From the NCBI GenBank assembly GCA_900557475.1, contig USTA01000003.1, positions 1-16,083 on the forward strand: DNA of 16,083 bases, given 5' to 3'. Positions 7,848-14,640 of the stretch are shown one piece after another. Origin of the DNA: an uncultured Clostridium sp. (lineage in GTDB: Bacteria > Bacillota > Clostridia > TANB77 > CAG-508). The notes below the pieces were generated by a model. It did no database searches, was not told the DNA's origin, and was given only the letters and a program-made list of their open reading frames with translations. Each line of letters opens with the position of its first letter. The stretch's first letter is position 1. The translations under genes and the position numbers were made by a program.

Positions 7848-7876
7848 ATTATACTACAAATATAGGAAAATAACAA
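7848..7876 (-). promoter_or_regulatory. Sigma-A type promoter of the small Cys-rich gene
   Basis: On the minus strand, TTGTTA (7876-7871) and a perfect TATAAT (7853-7848) are separated by 17 nt. Transcription would start near 7841. An AT-only inverted repeat (7834-7851: TAATTAA, four bases, TTAATTA) overlaps the -10 and the likely start site, and might be an operator. Confidence 0.7.
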
Positions 7877-7916
7877 GATTCATACAAATTATGTCAACAA
7901 AAAGTTGAGAAATTTA

Positions 7917-7946
7917 TTGCCACAATTTAACCTTGTATGTTATAAT
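7917..7946 (+). promoter_or_regulatory. Sigma-A promoter with extended -10 for the DUF2974-CorA-ABC-F genes
   Basis: TTGCCA (7917-7922) and a perfect TATAAT (7941-7946) are separated by 18 nt. TG at 7938-7939 makes it an extended -10. It lies about 30 nt before the ATG at 7976 and is divergent from the promoter at 7848-7876. Confidence 0.8.
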
Positions 7947-7975
7947 AGATATTATGTAAAAGGAGATGAATAGTA

Positions 7976-8956
7976 ATGGCAAATATACTCGATTATGTAG
8001 ATTGGAGAGGAGATCTTTCAATCAAGATAAATAAATTAAATGAATTAGATAATATGATAATGTCTAGATTATCTTATATGCCTTATTCTCTTATTGATAT
8101 GAATAAAAAAGAAACAATAAAATCGTTAGGAGAAAAGTTTAAAAAAATAGATGCAGATGAATTTGGAATGCCTGGAGATAAGCCTTTAATAGAAAAATTA
8201 TCTAAAAGTAACAGGTTTAAAGACATAGAAATAACAGATTATTATTCTAATACAGTTTATGAAAAAGAAGAGCAATTTAGTGCAATAACTATACATCTAC
8301 CCAATAAAGAAATATACTTATCATATTGTGGAACAGATAATACATTAGTAGGATGGAAAGAAGACTTTAATTTGAGTTTTATGATAAATATACCAGCACA
8401 AATAGAAGGATTAAAATATGTAGAAAAAATCGCCTCAAAATATCCGAACAAAATGCATTTGGGAGGACATTCTAAAGGTGGAAATGTTGCAGTATATTCC
8501 GCAATATTTGCAAAAAAAGAAATTCAAAATCGTATAATAGATGTAACAAACCACGATGGACCAGGATTTGATAAATCTATTATAGAAAGAGGAGAATATA
8601 AAAGAGTATTAAATAAAATTTTTACATATATACCTCAATCTTCTATTATAGGAAGATTATTAGAACATGAGGAAAAATATAAAATAGTAAAAAGTATCCA
8701 AAAGGGAATAATGCAACATGATATTTATTCATGGCAGGTTTTAGGAACTAAATTTGTTAAATTAAATGAAGTTACTAATGGTAGTGAAATAATTAATGAA
8801 ACTGTAAGAACATGGTTAAAAAATACAACAATAGAGCAAAGAGAAAATTTTATAAATATAATATATGAAATTATTTCAGCAACAAATGCTAAAACATTAA
8901 AGGAAATATCATTATCAAAATTGAAAAATATGCGGAGTTATATTAAAATCATATAG
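7976..8956 (+). CDS. Mbeg1-like (DUF2974) alpha/beta-hydrolase-fold protein, 3' end frameshifted
   Basis: 326 residues as read. Family hallmarks are MANILDYVDWRGD at the N-terminus, CGTDNTLVGWKEDFN (about 118-132), the nucleophile elbow GGHSKGGN (S166) and NHDGPGF (about 192-198). QHDIYSW (H248) is the probable catalytic His. This is the lipase-like DUF2974 family common in Firmicutes, whose substrate is not known. AAAAGGAG (7957-7964) serves the ATG. The last six residues (SYIKII) do not fit the family. Dropping one A from the A5 run at 8924-8928 opens a frame to 9056 that encodes a further family-like tail and overlaps the next gene by ATGA, giving 359 residues. The active-site region is upstream of the break, so the protein may still work if the shift is real. 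Confidence 0.8.
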   Translation: MANILDYVDWRGDLSIKINKLNELDNMIMSRLSYMPYSLIDMNKKETIKSLGEKFKKIDADEFGMPGDKPLIEKLSKSNRFKDIEITDYYSNTVYEKEEQFSAITIHLPNKEIYLSYCGTDNTLVGWKEDFNLSFMINIPAQIEGLKYVEKIASKYPNKMHLGGHSKGGNVAVYSAIFAKKEIQNRIIDVTNHDGPGFDKSIIERGEYKRVLNKIFTYIPQSSIIGRLLEHEEKYKIVKSIQKGIMQHDIYSWQVLGTKFVKLNEVTNGSEIINETVRTWLKNTTIEQRENFINIIYEIISATNAKTLKEISLSKLKNMRSYIKII

Positions 8957-9056
8957 AGATGTAAAAGAAGAAGATAAAAAAGTTATAGCAAAGATGCTAC
9001 AATGTTTTATACATGCGGGAATAGAAACATTAAAAGATAAAGGAGGAAAGCTATGA
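8929..9056 (+). pseudogene. Out-of-frame C-terminal tail of the DUF2974 gene
   Basis: In the frame ending with TGA at 9054-9056 this stretch reads as a helical tail (VILKSYRDVKEEDKK, then IAKMLQCF and IHAGIETLK). It has no start of its own and continues the DUF2974 protein after removal of one A from the run at 8924-8928. Its TGA overlaps the ATG of the CorA gene (ATGA), the classic layout of translational coupling. This supports it being the original 3' end. Confidence 0.75.
9041..9046 (+). promoter_or_regulatory. Ribosome binding site of the CorA-type gene inside the DUF2974 tail
   Basis: AGGAGG lies six nt before the ATG at 9053 and within the restored reading frame of the preceding gene, consistent with coupled translation. 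Confidence 0.8.
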
Positions 9057-10006
9057 TAAAAATATATAATACAGATCAAGAAACAAACGAATATAAAGAA
9101 ATAACTGAATATAAAGACGGAAGTTGGATAAATATGATAGACCCAACAGAAAAAGAAATAGAAGAAGTTTGCTCAAAACTGCAGATTCAGCAAGACTTTA
9201 TAAGATATTCACTAGATAATGAAGAAAAAGCCAGAATTGATTATGAAGAAGATGATGATACAGTACTGTTTATCATGGATGTACCTGTTAAAGAGAAAGA
9301 GCAAGATAGAGAAATATATACAACAATGCCAATAGGAATTGTTGTTGTAAGAGATGATTTTATAATTACAGTATCTTTAAAAGAACAAGAAATAATACAA
9401 TCCTTTATAAGCGGAAAAACAAAAGGATTTGCAACATATAAGAAAAGTAGATTTATTCTTCAACTAATGTATAAAAATGCATCAAGTTATTTGAATTACT
9501 TAAAACAAATAAATAAAGAAACAGAAGCCGCAGAATTAAGGCTTAAAGAATCTATGAAAAATCAAGAATTATTAAAATTATTAGACTTAGAAAAATCTTT
9601 AGTGTATATTATAACATCATTAAGAGCAAATGAGGCTGTTATGGAAAGAACAATAAAAATAAAAAATATAAAACTATATGAAGAAGATGAAGATATTTTA
9701 GAGGATGCAATAATAGAAAATAAACAGGCAATAGAAATGAGCAAGATATATAAAGATGTCTTAGATAGCTCGATGGATGCATATTCTTCAATGATTTCTA
9801 ATAACTTAAATGAAGTTATGAAATTACTAACTTCTATAACAATTATAATTTCAATACCTACATTAATTGCATCACTTTGGGGAATGAATGTAGAAGTGCC
9901 ATTCGAAGTTCAAAAATATGGATTTTGGATTCTTTGCATAATAGCATTTATAGTAACAGCAGTAACTATTCAAATACTTAATAAAAAGGGATTACTTGGA
10001 AAATAA
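9053..10006 (+). CDS. CorA-family divalent-cation (Mg2+/Co2+) transporter
   Basis: 317 residues, the normal length. The soluble N-terminal alpha/beta domain (about 1-160) and a long helical stalk (about 160-255) lead to two membrane helices (about 256-275 and 288-308). The selectivity motif GMN sits at 277-279 in LWGMNVEVP, just after the first helix, and a short lysine-rich tail ends the protein. CorA proteins form pentameric channels that let Mg2+ (also Co2+/Ni2+) enter the cell. The GMN is intact, which supports function, although the loop NVEVPFE differs from the usual MPE(L) form. The ATG overlaps the TGA of the restored DUF2974 frame. The ABC-F gene follows after 71 nt with no clear terminator between. 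Confidence 0.9.
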   Translation: MIKIYNTDQETNEYKEITEYKDGSWINMIDPTEKEIEEVCSKLQIQQDFIRYSLDNEEKARIDYEEDDDTVLFIMDVPVKEKEQDREIYTTMPIGIVVVRDDFIITVSLKEQEIIQSFISGKTKGFATYKKSRFILQLMYKNASSYLNYLKQINKETEAAELRLKESMKNQELLKLLDLEKSLVYIITSLRANEAVMERTIKIKNIKLYEEDEDILEDAIIENKQAIEMSKIYKDVLDSSMDAYSSMISNNLNEVMKLLTSITIIISIPTLIASLWGMNVEVPFEVQKYGFWILCIIAFIVTAVTIQILNKKGLLGK

Positions 10007-10061
10007 AGTAGAGCTTGATAAAAGCTGAAATCTTTGATATAATAGGAAAATCAAAAAAGAG

Positions 10062-10067
10062 AAAGGA
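10062..10067 (+). promoter_or_regulatory. Ribosome binding site deciding the ABC-F start
   Basis: AAAGGA lies ten nt before the ATG at 10078. The longer frame from a TTG at 10015 has no ribosome site and adds 21 residues not seen in the family. Confidence 0.7.
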
Positions 10068-10077
10068 ACTATTAAAA

Positions 10078-11658
10078 ATGTTAATTGCAAATGGAGTGTC
10101 TGTAAGATTTGGAAAAAGAGCTCTTTATGAAGACGTAAATATAAAATTTAATAAAGGATGCTGCTATGGAATTATAGGTGCAAATGGAACAGGAAAGTCT
10201 ACTTTTTTAAAGGTTTTATCTGGAGAACTAGAGCCAAGCAAAGGAGATGTTACAAAGGATAAAACAGAGAGAATATCTGTATTAAACCAAAACCACTATG
10301 CATTTGAAGAATATACTGTAATAGATACAGTAATAATGGGAAATAAAGAGTTATATAAAATTAAAACGGAAAAAGACGAAATATATGCTAAACCAGATTT
10401 TAATGAAGAAGATGGAATGAAAGCTGCAAAATTAGAAGAAAGATTTGCGGAATTAGACGGATGGAATGCAGAATCAGATGCGGAGCAACTTTTAAACGAT
10501 TTAGGAATTTCTCCAGAAAAGCATTATAAACAAATGAGTGAAATAGAGGCTAAGGAAAAGGTAAAAATATTATTAGCACAAGCTTTATTTGGAAATCCAG
10601 ACATATTATTACTAGATGAACCTACGAATGACTTGGATTTAAAAACAATTTCATGGTTAGAAGAATTTTTGATTAATTTTGAAAATACTGTAATTGTAGT
10701 ATCACATGATAGATACTTTTTAAATAAAGTATGTACACACATTTGTGATGTGGATTATGGGGAAATAAAGGTCTATCCAGGTAACTATGACTTCTGGTAT
10801 GAATCAAGTCAATTAATCCAAAAACAAATGAGAGAACAAAATAAGAAGAAAGAAGAGAAGATAAAGGAGCTTCAAGATTTCATTGCAAGATTTAGTGCAA
10901 ACGCATCAAAATCTAAGCAAGCAACTTCAAGAAAAAAATCACTTGAAAAAATTCAATTAGATGAAATAAAACCATCAAATAGAAAATATCCATATGTAGA
11001 TTTTAAACCAGATAGGGAACCCGGAAATGAAATACTAGAAGTAAAGAATTTGTCTAAAACTATAAATGGAGAAAAACTTTTAGATAATATATCTTTTAAA
11101 GTAAAAGATAAAGATAAAATAGCAGTATTAGCTGATAATGAAAATGCTATAACAGTGCTATTTCAAATACTTGCAGGAGAGCTAGAACCTGACGAGGGAG
11201 AAATAAAATGGGGAACCACTATAACGGAAAGCTACTTCCCAAAAGATAATGGATATTTATTTGATTCAAATGACTCAATAACAGACTGGCTTAGACAGTA
11301 TTCAAAAGATCCAGATGAAACATATGTAAGAAGTTTTTTAGGAAGAATGCTATTTTCAGGAGAAGAAGCACTAAAGGCAGTAAATGTTTTGTCAGGAGGA
11401 GAAAAAGTTAGATGTGTTCTTTCTAAAGTAATGCTTTCAGGGGCAAACTTTTTAATATTTGACGAACCAACAAACCATTTAGATATGGAAGCAATAACAT
11501 CTTTAAATGAAGGGATGAAGAAATTTACAGGTAATTTAATATTTTCATCACATGACCATCAACTAATGCAAACAGTTGCAAATAGAATAATTGATATAAA
11601 ATCAAATGGAATTGTAGACAAGGAACAAAGCTATAATGAATATTTAGGAATAGAATAA
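10078..11658 (+). CDS. ABC-F family ATPase (YkpA/YbiT-like), asymmetric ATP sites
   Basis: 526 residues from the ATG at 10078, where the family N-terminus MLIANGVSVRFGKR begins. Two ABC domains are joined by a charged linker (about 240-305), and there is no membrane segment. Domain 1: Walker A GANGTGKST (34-42), Walker B LLLDE (D180, E181), H210. Its signature region reads SEIEAKE (154-160) in place of LSGGE. Domain 2: an intact LSGGE (438-442), Walker B D462/E463, H492. Its Walker A region reads LADNENAITVL (351-361) and has no lysine. ABC-F proteins act on the ribosome, as translation factors or antibiotic-protection proteins. The YkpA/YbiT branch is mostly housekeeping, and I see no specific sign of a resistance function. 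It is the last gene before a strong terminator. Confidence 0.88.
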   Translation: MLIANGVSVRFGKRALYEDVNIKFNKGCCYGIIGANGTGKSTFLKVLSGELEPSKGDVTKDKTERISVLNQNHYAFEEYTVIDTVIMGNKELYKIKTEKDEIYAKPDFNEEDGMKAAKLEERFAELDGWNAESDAEQLLNDLGISPEKHYKQMSEIEAKEKVKILLAQALFGNPDILLLDEPTNDLDLKTISWLEEFLINFENTVIVVSHDRYFLNKVCTHICDVDYGEIKVYPGNYDFWYESSQLIQKQMREQNKKKEEKIKELQDFIARFSANASKSKQATSRKKSLEKIQLDEIKPSNRKYPYVDFKPDREPGNEILEVKNLSKTINGEKLLDNISFKVKDKDKIAVLADNENAITVLFQILAGELEPDEGEIKWGTTITESYFPKDNGYLFDSNDSITDWLRQYSKDPDETYVRSFLGRMLFSGEEALKAVNVLSGGEKVRCVLSKVMLSGANFLIFDEPTNHLDMEAITSLNEGMKKFTGNLIFSSHDHQLMQTVANRIIDIKSNGIVDKEQSYNEYLGIE

Positions 11659-11666
11659 TAATATAA

Positions 11667-11705
11667 AAATAGGTAAGATTATATAAAACAAAATCTTACC
11701 TATTT
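11667..11705. terminator. Bidirectional terminator between ABC-F and the response regulator
   Basis: AAATAGGTAAGATT (11667-11680) and its exact reverse complement (11692-11705) form a 14-bp perfect stem with an 11-nt loop. Adenines on the left and T-rich sequence on the right suit termination from both sides. It lies between convergent genes ending at 11658 (plus) and 11729 (minus). Confidence 0.88.
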
Positions 11706-11728
11706 GTTATTTTTATAGTTAATTATTA

Positions 11729-12781
11729 TTATTTATATTTATCTTTTATTTCTTGAATTTTATCGTATTCATTATCAATAATATCTAAAAACATTGCTCC
11801 AAGTTCAGGGTCGAACTGTGTACCTAAGTTTTTTTGAATTTCATCATGTACTACGTTTAATGGTAAACTATCTCTATAAATTCTTCTTGAAGACATAGCA
11901 TCAAAAGAATCAGCAATAGCGGCAATTCTTGCAATATATGGAATATTATTACCAGATAACCCCTCTGGATATCCACTGCCATCAAATCTTTCATGATGAT
12001 GCTTAACAATAGGAATAATATCCTTAAACATATCTGTTTTTTCCAATATATCCACACCTATTTGAGTATGTTTTTTAATTGCTTCATATTCTTCATCAGT
12101 TAGCTTACCATTTTTCATAAGAATTGTATCTGGGATACCAACTTTACCTACATCATGGAATAGACCACCAATTCTTAATATTTCAAGCTCTTCTTCACTT
12201 AAATTCAGTTTTTTACCTAAAAGAACAGAATAAGCAGCGACTCTGTCAGAATGACCTCTTGTATAAGAATCTTTTGCTTCGACAGTTGCTCTTATCATTT
12301 GGATAACCTCAAAATGAGCTTTTTCCAAATCTTGATTAGCTTTTTCTAAATCATCATTTATTTCTGTAATAGTTTTTCTTTGCTCTAATGCTTTGATACC
12401 AGATTCGATTAAGAGTAAAAGCTGGTCAAAATTATCACTTTTTTCACAATAACCTTGAATATCTAGCTGCTTTATGGTATCAAGTGGTGGTGCCAAATCT
12501 TTATGTCCAGTTAATAGAAGAATATATAAGTCTTTATCAAATTTTCTAATTTCCTCTACAACCTGATCACCATGAAGAGGAGACATAATAAAGTCAAGTA
12601 AAAGTAAATCATACTTGTTAGCTTTCATTTCAGAAATAGCATCAATAGGATTTGTAAAAGTTTTTAATGCATATCCATGTCTATTTAAAACGACCGTCAA
12701 TGAGTCTAATATGCCTGGATCGTCATCTACGGCGATTATTTTAAAAGGAGAGGTAGCAACCTCTTGCATATATTTTCTCAT
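11729..12781 (-). CDS. Response regulator with receiver and HD-GYP domains (predicted c-di-GMP phosphodiesterase)
   Basis: 350 residues from the ATG at 12781; an ATG four codons earlier (12793) has no ribosome site. The receiver domain (about 12-130) has the acidic pocket D19/D20/D21, phospho-acceptor D63 (LLLLDFIM), T91 and K114. A coiled linker (about 132-165) leads to an HD-GYP domain (about 166-345) with the metal ligands H177, H209/D210 (GLFHDVGK), H238, the HHH at 261-263, and the motif DGSGYP (267-272). HD-GYP enzymes hydrolyse cyclic di-GMP, so phosphorylation should change c-di-GMP levels, not transcription: there is no DNA-binding domain. It follows the histidine kinase gene by 36 nt on the same strand. 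The kinase is the likely partner. The catalytic residues look intact. Confidence 0.93.
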   Translation of the reverse strand: MRKYMQEVATSPFKIIAVDDDPGILDSLTVVLNRHGYALKTFTNPIDAISEMKANKYDLLLLDFIMSPLHGDQVVEEIRKFDKDLYILLLTGHKDLAPPLDTIKQLDIQGYCEKSDNFDQLLLLIESGIKALEQRKTITEINDDLEKANQDLEKAHFEVIQMIRATVEAKDSYTRGHSDRVAAYSVLLGKKLNLSEEELEILRIGGLFHDVGKVGIPDTILMKNGKLTDEEYEAIKKHTQIGVDILEKTDMFKDIIPIVKHHHERFDGSGYPEGLSGNNIPYIARIAAIADSFDAMSSRRIYRDSLPLNVVHDEIQKNLGTQFDPELGAMFLDIIDNEYDKIQEIKDKYK

Positions 12782-12785
12782 AAAA

Positions 12786-12791
12786 ACCTCC
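12786..12791 (-). promoter_or_regulatory. Ribosome binding site deciding the response-regulator start
   Basis: Minus-strand GGAGGT ends four nt before the ATG at 12781. The upstream in-frame ATG at 12793 overlaps it and lacks a site. Confidence 0.8.
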
Positions 12792-12817
12792 ATTTATTAT
12801 TTCAATATGTATATATT

Positions 12818-14629
12818 TTAACTCTTTGGCAATAAAATATTAAACCTTGTGCCCTTACCAAGTTCAGAAGAGAAAGTAATATCTCCACCAAAATGGCCCT
12901 TAATAGTAGAATACGACATAAACAAACCAAGTCCTGTACCATTTTGACCTTTTGTTGTTATCATTTGTGAAAATAGTTTTGATTGAACTTCTTTGCTAAT
13001 GCCGCAACCATGATCTATTATTGAAAATATAATTTTGTTATCTTTATAATCAACAATTAAATCAATTGAACCATCAGGCCTGCCATTATAGGCCTGTATT
13101 GCATTAGAAATCAAGTTATTTATAACTTGTACTAAACTATTTATGTTGCCAGTAATTGTTGTATCTGGATTAATCTTAAAATCAATATTTAATGAAACCA
13201 AAGCATTTTTTAATTCATGTTTCATTAGTATATTAACTCTATTTAGTAATTCTTTTATTGTAAAAGTAATCGAAGTATCATTATTCATATTAACAGCTTG
13301 CCCCTTAACAGCAGTAATAATATCTGACATATATGAATCATAAGTTCTAATTTTATTAACCCATGAACTCATATCTTTAGCAATATCATGATGGTCTTCA
13401 ATTGTTACTTCAGGGTCATTAATGGAATTATTATATTCATTAATTAAATCTTCTAATCCATCAACTGCTCCAGAGATGGACATGATAGGTGTTTTTAAGT
13501 TGTGTGCGATTCCTCCAACCATTTGACCTAAGGAAGCTAAACGTTCCCTTTCCATCAAAGCATTTTGGCTTCTTTCTAGATTTTGCATGTCCAATATGTG
13601 CTGAGTAATATCTTTAAATAATATAAGAATTCCAATACACTGGCCATCTTCATATATACCACTAATTTCTACATTGAAGTGCCTTTCAGAGTTAACTAAA
13701 GACGCTTCTAAATGGTAAATAGTTTTACTTCTTTTTGAAGTAACTAGACCTTCTTTTAAAGAACCGGTTTGAGATACTATTTTATCAGAAAAAGAAAGGT
13801 CAAATATATTTTTTCCAATTAAATCAGATTTATTCAAGTTAAATACTTGCTCAAATGGTTTATTACAATCTGAAATAATACAATCTTGATTAAGTACTAA
13901 ATATAAATCCGACATTTGGTCAACAATTCTTTTTAATGCAATAGGAGTAACACTTAAAAAATTATATCTAAGTATAGCTACACCAAAGAAAAAGATTGTA
14001 ATAATAAATGAAATAGGTGTTATATAAATATTTGCATCAAAGATAGTCATACAGCATATATTTACTACTACTGGAAAAGCTGAACCTATAAGTATTAAAA
14101 GAGATTGCTTAGAAAGCATAGATGATTCTTTTATTGAGGTTCTAAGTAAAATTATTATATCTACTGCAAATAATGCATAAGTATAAAGAGAATGCACAGG
14201 AAAATAATTTCCAAAAACAACATTTACAGTATTTACAGAATAATATTTATAAAATAAGTGATGAAAATCATTTGTCCACAAAACGAACATTGTTATAGTT
14301 GGAACAATAAATAATGATAAATACCACTTTTTAAATGTAATTTCCTTCTTGGAAAAAATATATGCAACAAAGAAAAGGGCAACAGGTGTAAATGCAATTG
14401 GCAAATATATAAAATAATCAACATATACTGCAAGGTCAGGAGACACATAATTAATAATAAGTATCTGAACAATAAGTCCAATACACCATAAAGTCATAAG
14501 AAGCATTGTACATTCAAATGCTCTAACCAATTGATTTCGTTTACTAGCTCTCTTTCTTATAAAATAGAATATTGTTAATTCAGCAATAACTGTTATTATT
14601 AATACAATAAAATATCCACCAAATTGCAT
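12818..14629 (-). CDS. 7TM-PAS sensor histidine kinase
   Basis: 603 residues. Seven membrane helices fill the N-terminus (about 7-26, 40-60, 71-92, 101-120, 145-163, 175-197, 203-221), with the HisKA_7TM hallmark WTNDFHHLFY (118-127) in a predicted outside loop. A PAS domain follows (about 237-340), then a short coil. The HisKA region has H376 as phosphate acceptor in GGIAHNLKTP. The ATPase domain has the N-box INNLISNAIQAY (503-514), G1 DHGCGIS (539-545) and G2 GTGLGLF (564-570). It looks catalytically complete. The 7TM module is thought to read a membrane or external ligand; which one is unknown. The ATG at 14629 has AGGAGG (14640-14635) overlapping the TGA of the NRPS gene, with a 10-nt gap, so it is probably co-transcribed with and translated after the synthetase. 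The response regulator follows. Confidence 0.92.
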   Translation of the reverse strand: MQFGGYFIVLIITVIAELTIFYFIRKRASKRNQLVRAFECTMLLMTLWCIGLIVQILIINYVSPDLAVYVDYFIYLPIAFTPVALFFVAYIFSKKEITFKKWYLSLFIVPTITMFVLWTNDFHHLFYKYYSVNTVNVVFGNYFPVHSLYTYALFAVDIIILLRTSIKESSMLSKQSLLILIGSAFPVVVNICCMTIFDANIYITPISFIITIFFFGVAILRYNFLSVTPIALKRIVDQMSDLYLVLNQDCIISDCNKPFEQVFNLNKSDLIGKNIFDLSFSDKIVSQTGSLKEGLVTSKRSKTIYHLEASLVNSERHFNVEISGIYEDGQCIGILILFKDITQHILDMQNLERSQNALMERERLASLGQMVGGIAHNLKTPIMSISGAVDGLEDLINEYNNSINDPEVTIEDHHDIAKDMSSWVNKIRTYDSYMSDIITAVKGQAVNMNNDTSITFTIKELLNRVNILMKHELKNALVSLNIDFKINPDTTITGNINSLVQVINNLISNAIQAYNGRPDGSIDLIVDYKDNKIIFSIIDHGCGISKEVQSKLFSQMITTKGQNGTGLGLFMSYSTIKGHFGGDITFSSELGKGTRFNILLPKS

Positions 14630-14634
14630 AAGTT

Positions 14635-14640
14635 CCTCCT
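14635..14640 (-). promoter_or_regulatory. Ribosome binding site of the histidine kinase overlapping the NRPS stop
   Basis: Minus-strand AGGAGG lies five nt before the ATG at 14629. Its first base is the last base of the NRPS stop codon (TGA, 14642-14640), which indicates an operon. Confidence 0.85.

Noticed and set aside
7894..7908. TCAAC-AAAAA-GTTGA repeat just upstream of the -35 at 7917
   Set aside because: Five-base arms in AT-rich sequence are expected by chance. No second copy was seen, so it is not listed as an operator.
10078..11658. Antibiotic-resistance ABC-F (ribosomal protection) gene
   Set aside because: Overall sequence and the degenerate motifs fit the YkpA/YbiT-like housekeeping branch. 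There is no regulatory leader peptide or mobile context to suggest resistance.
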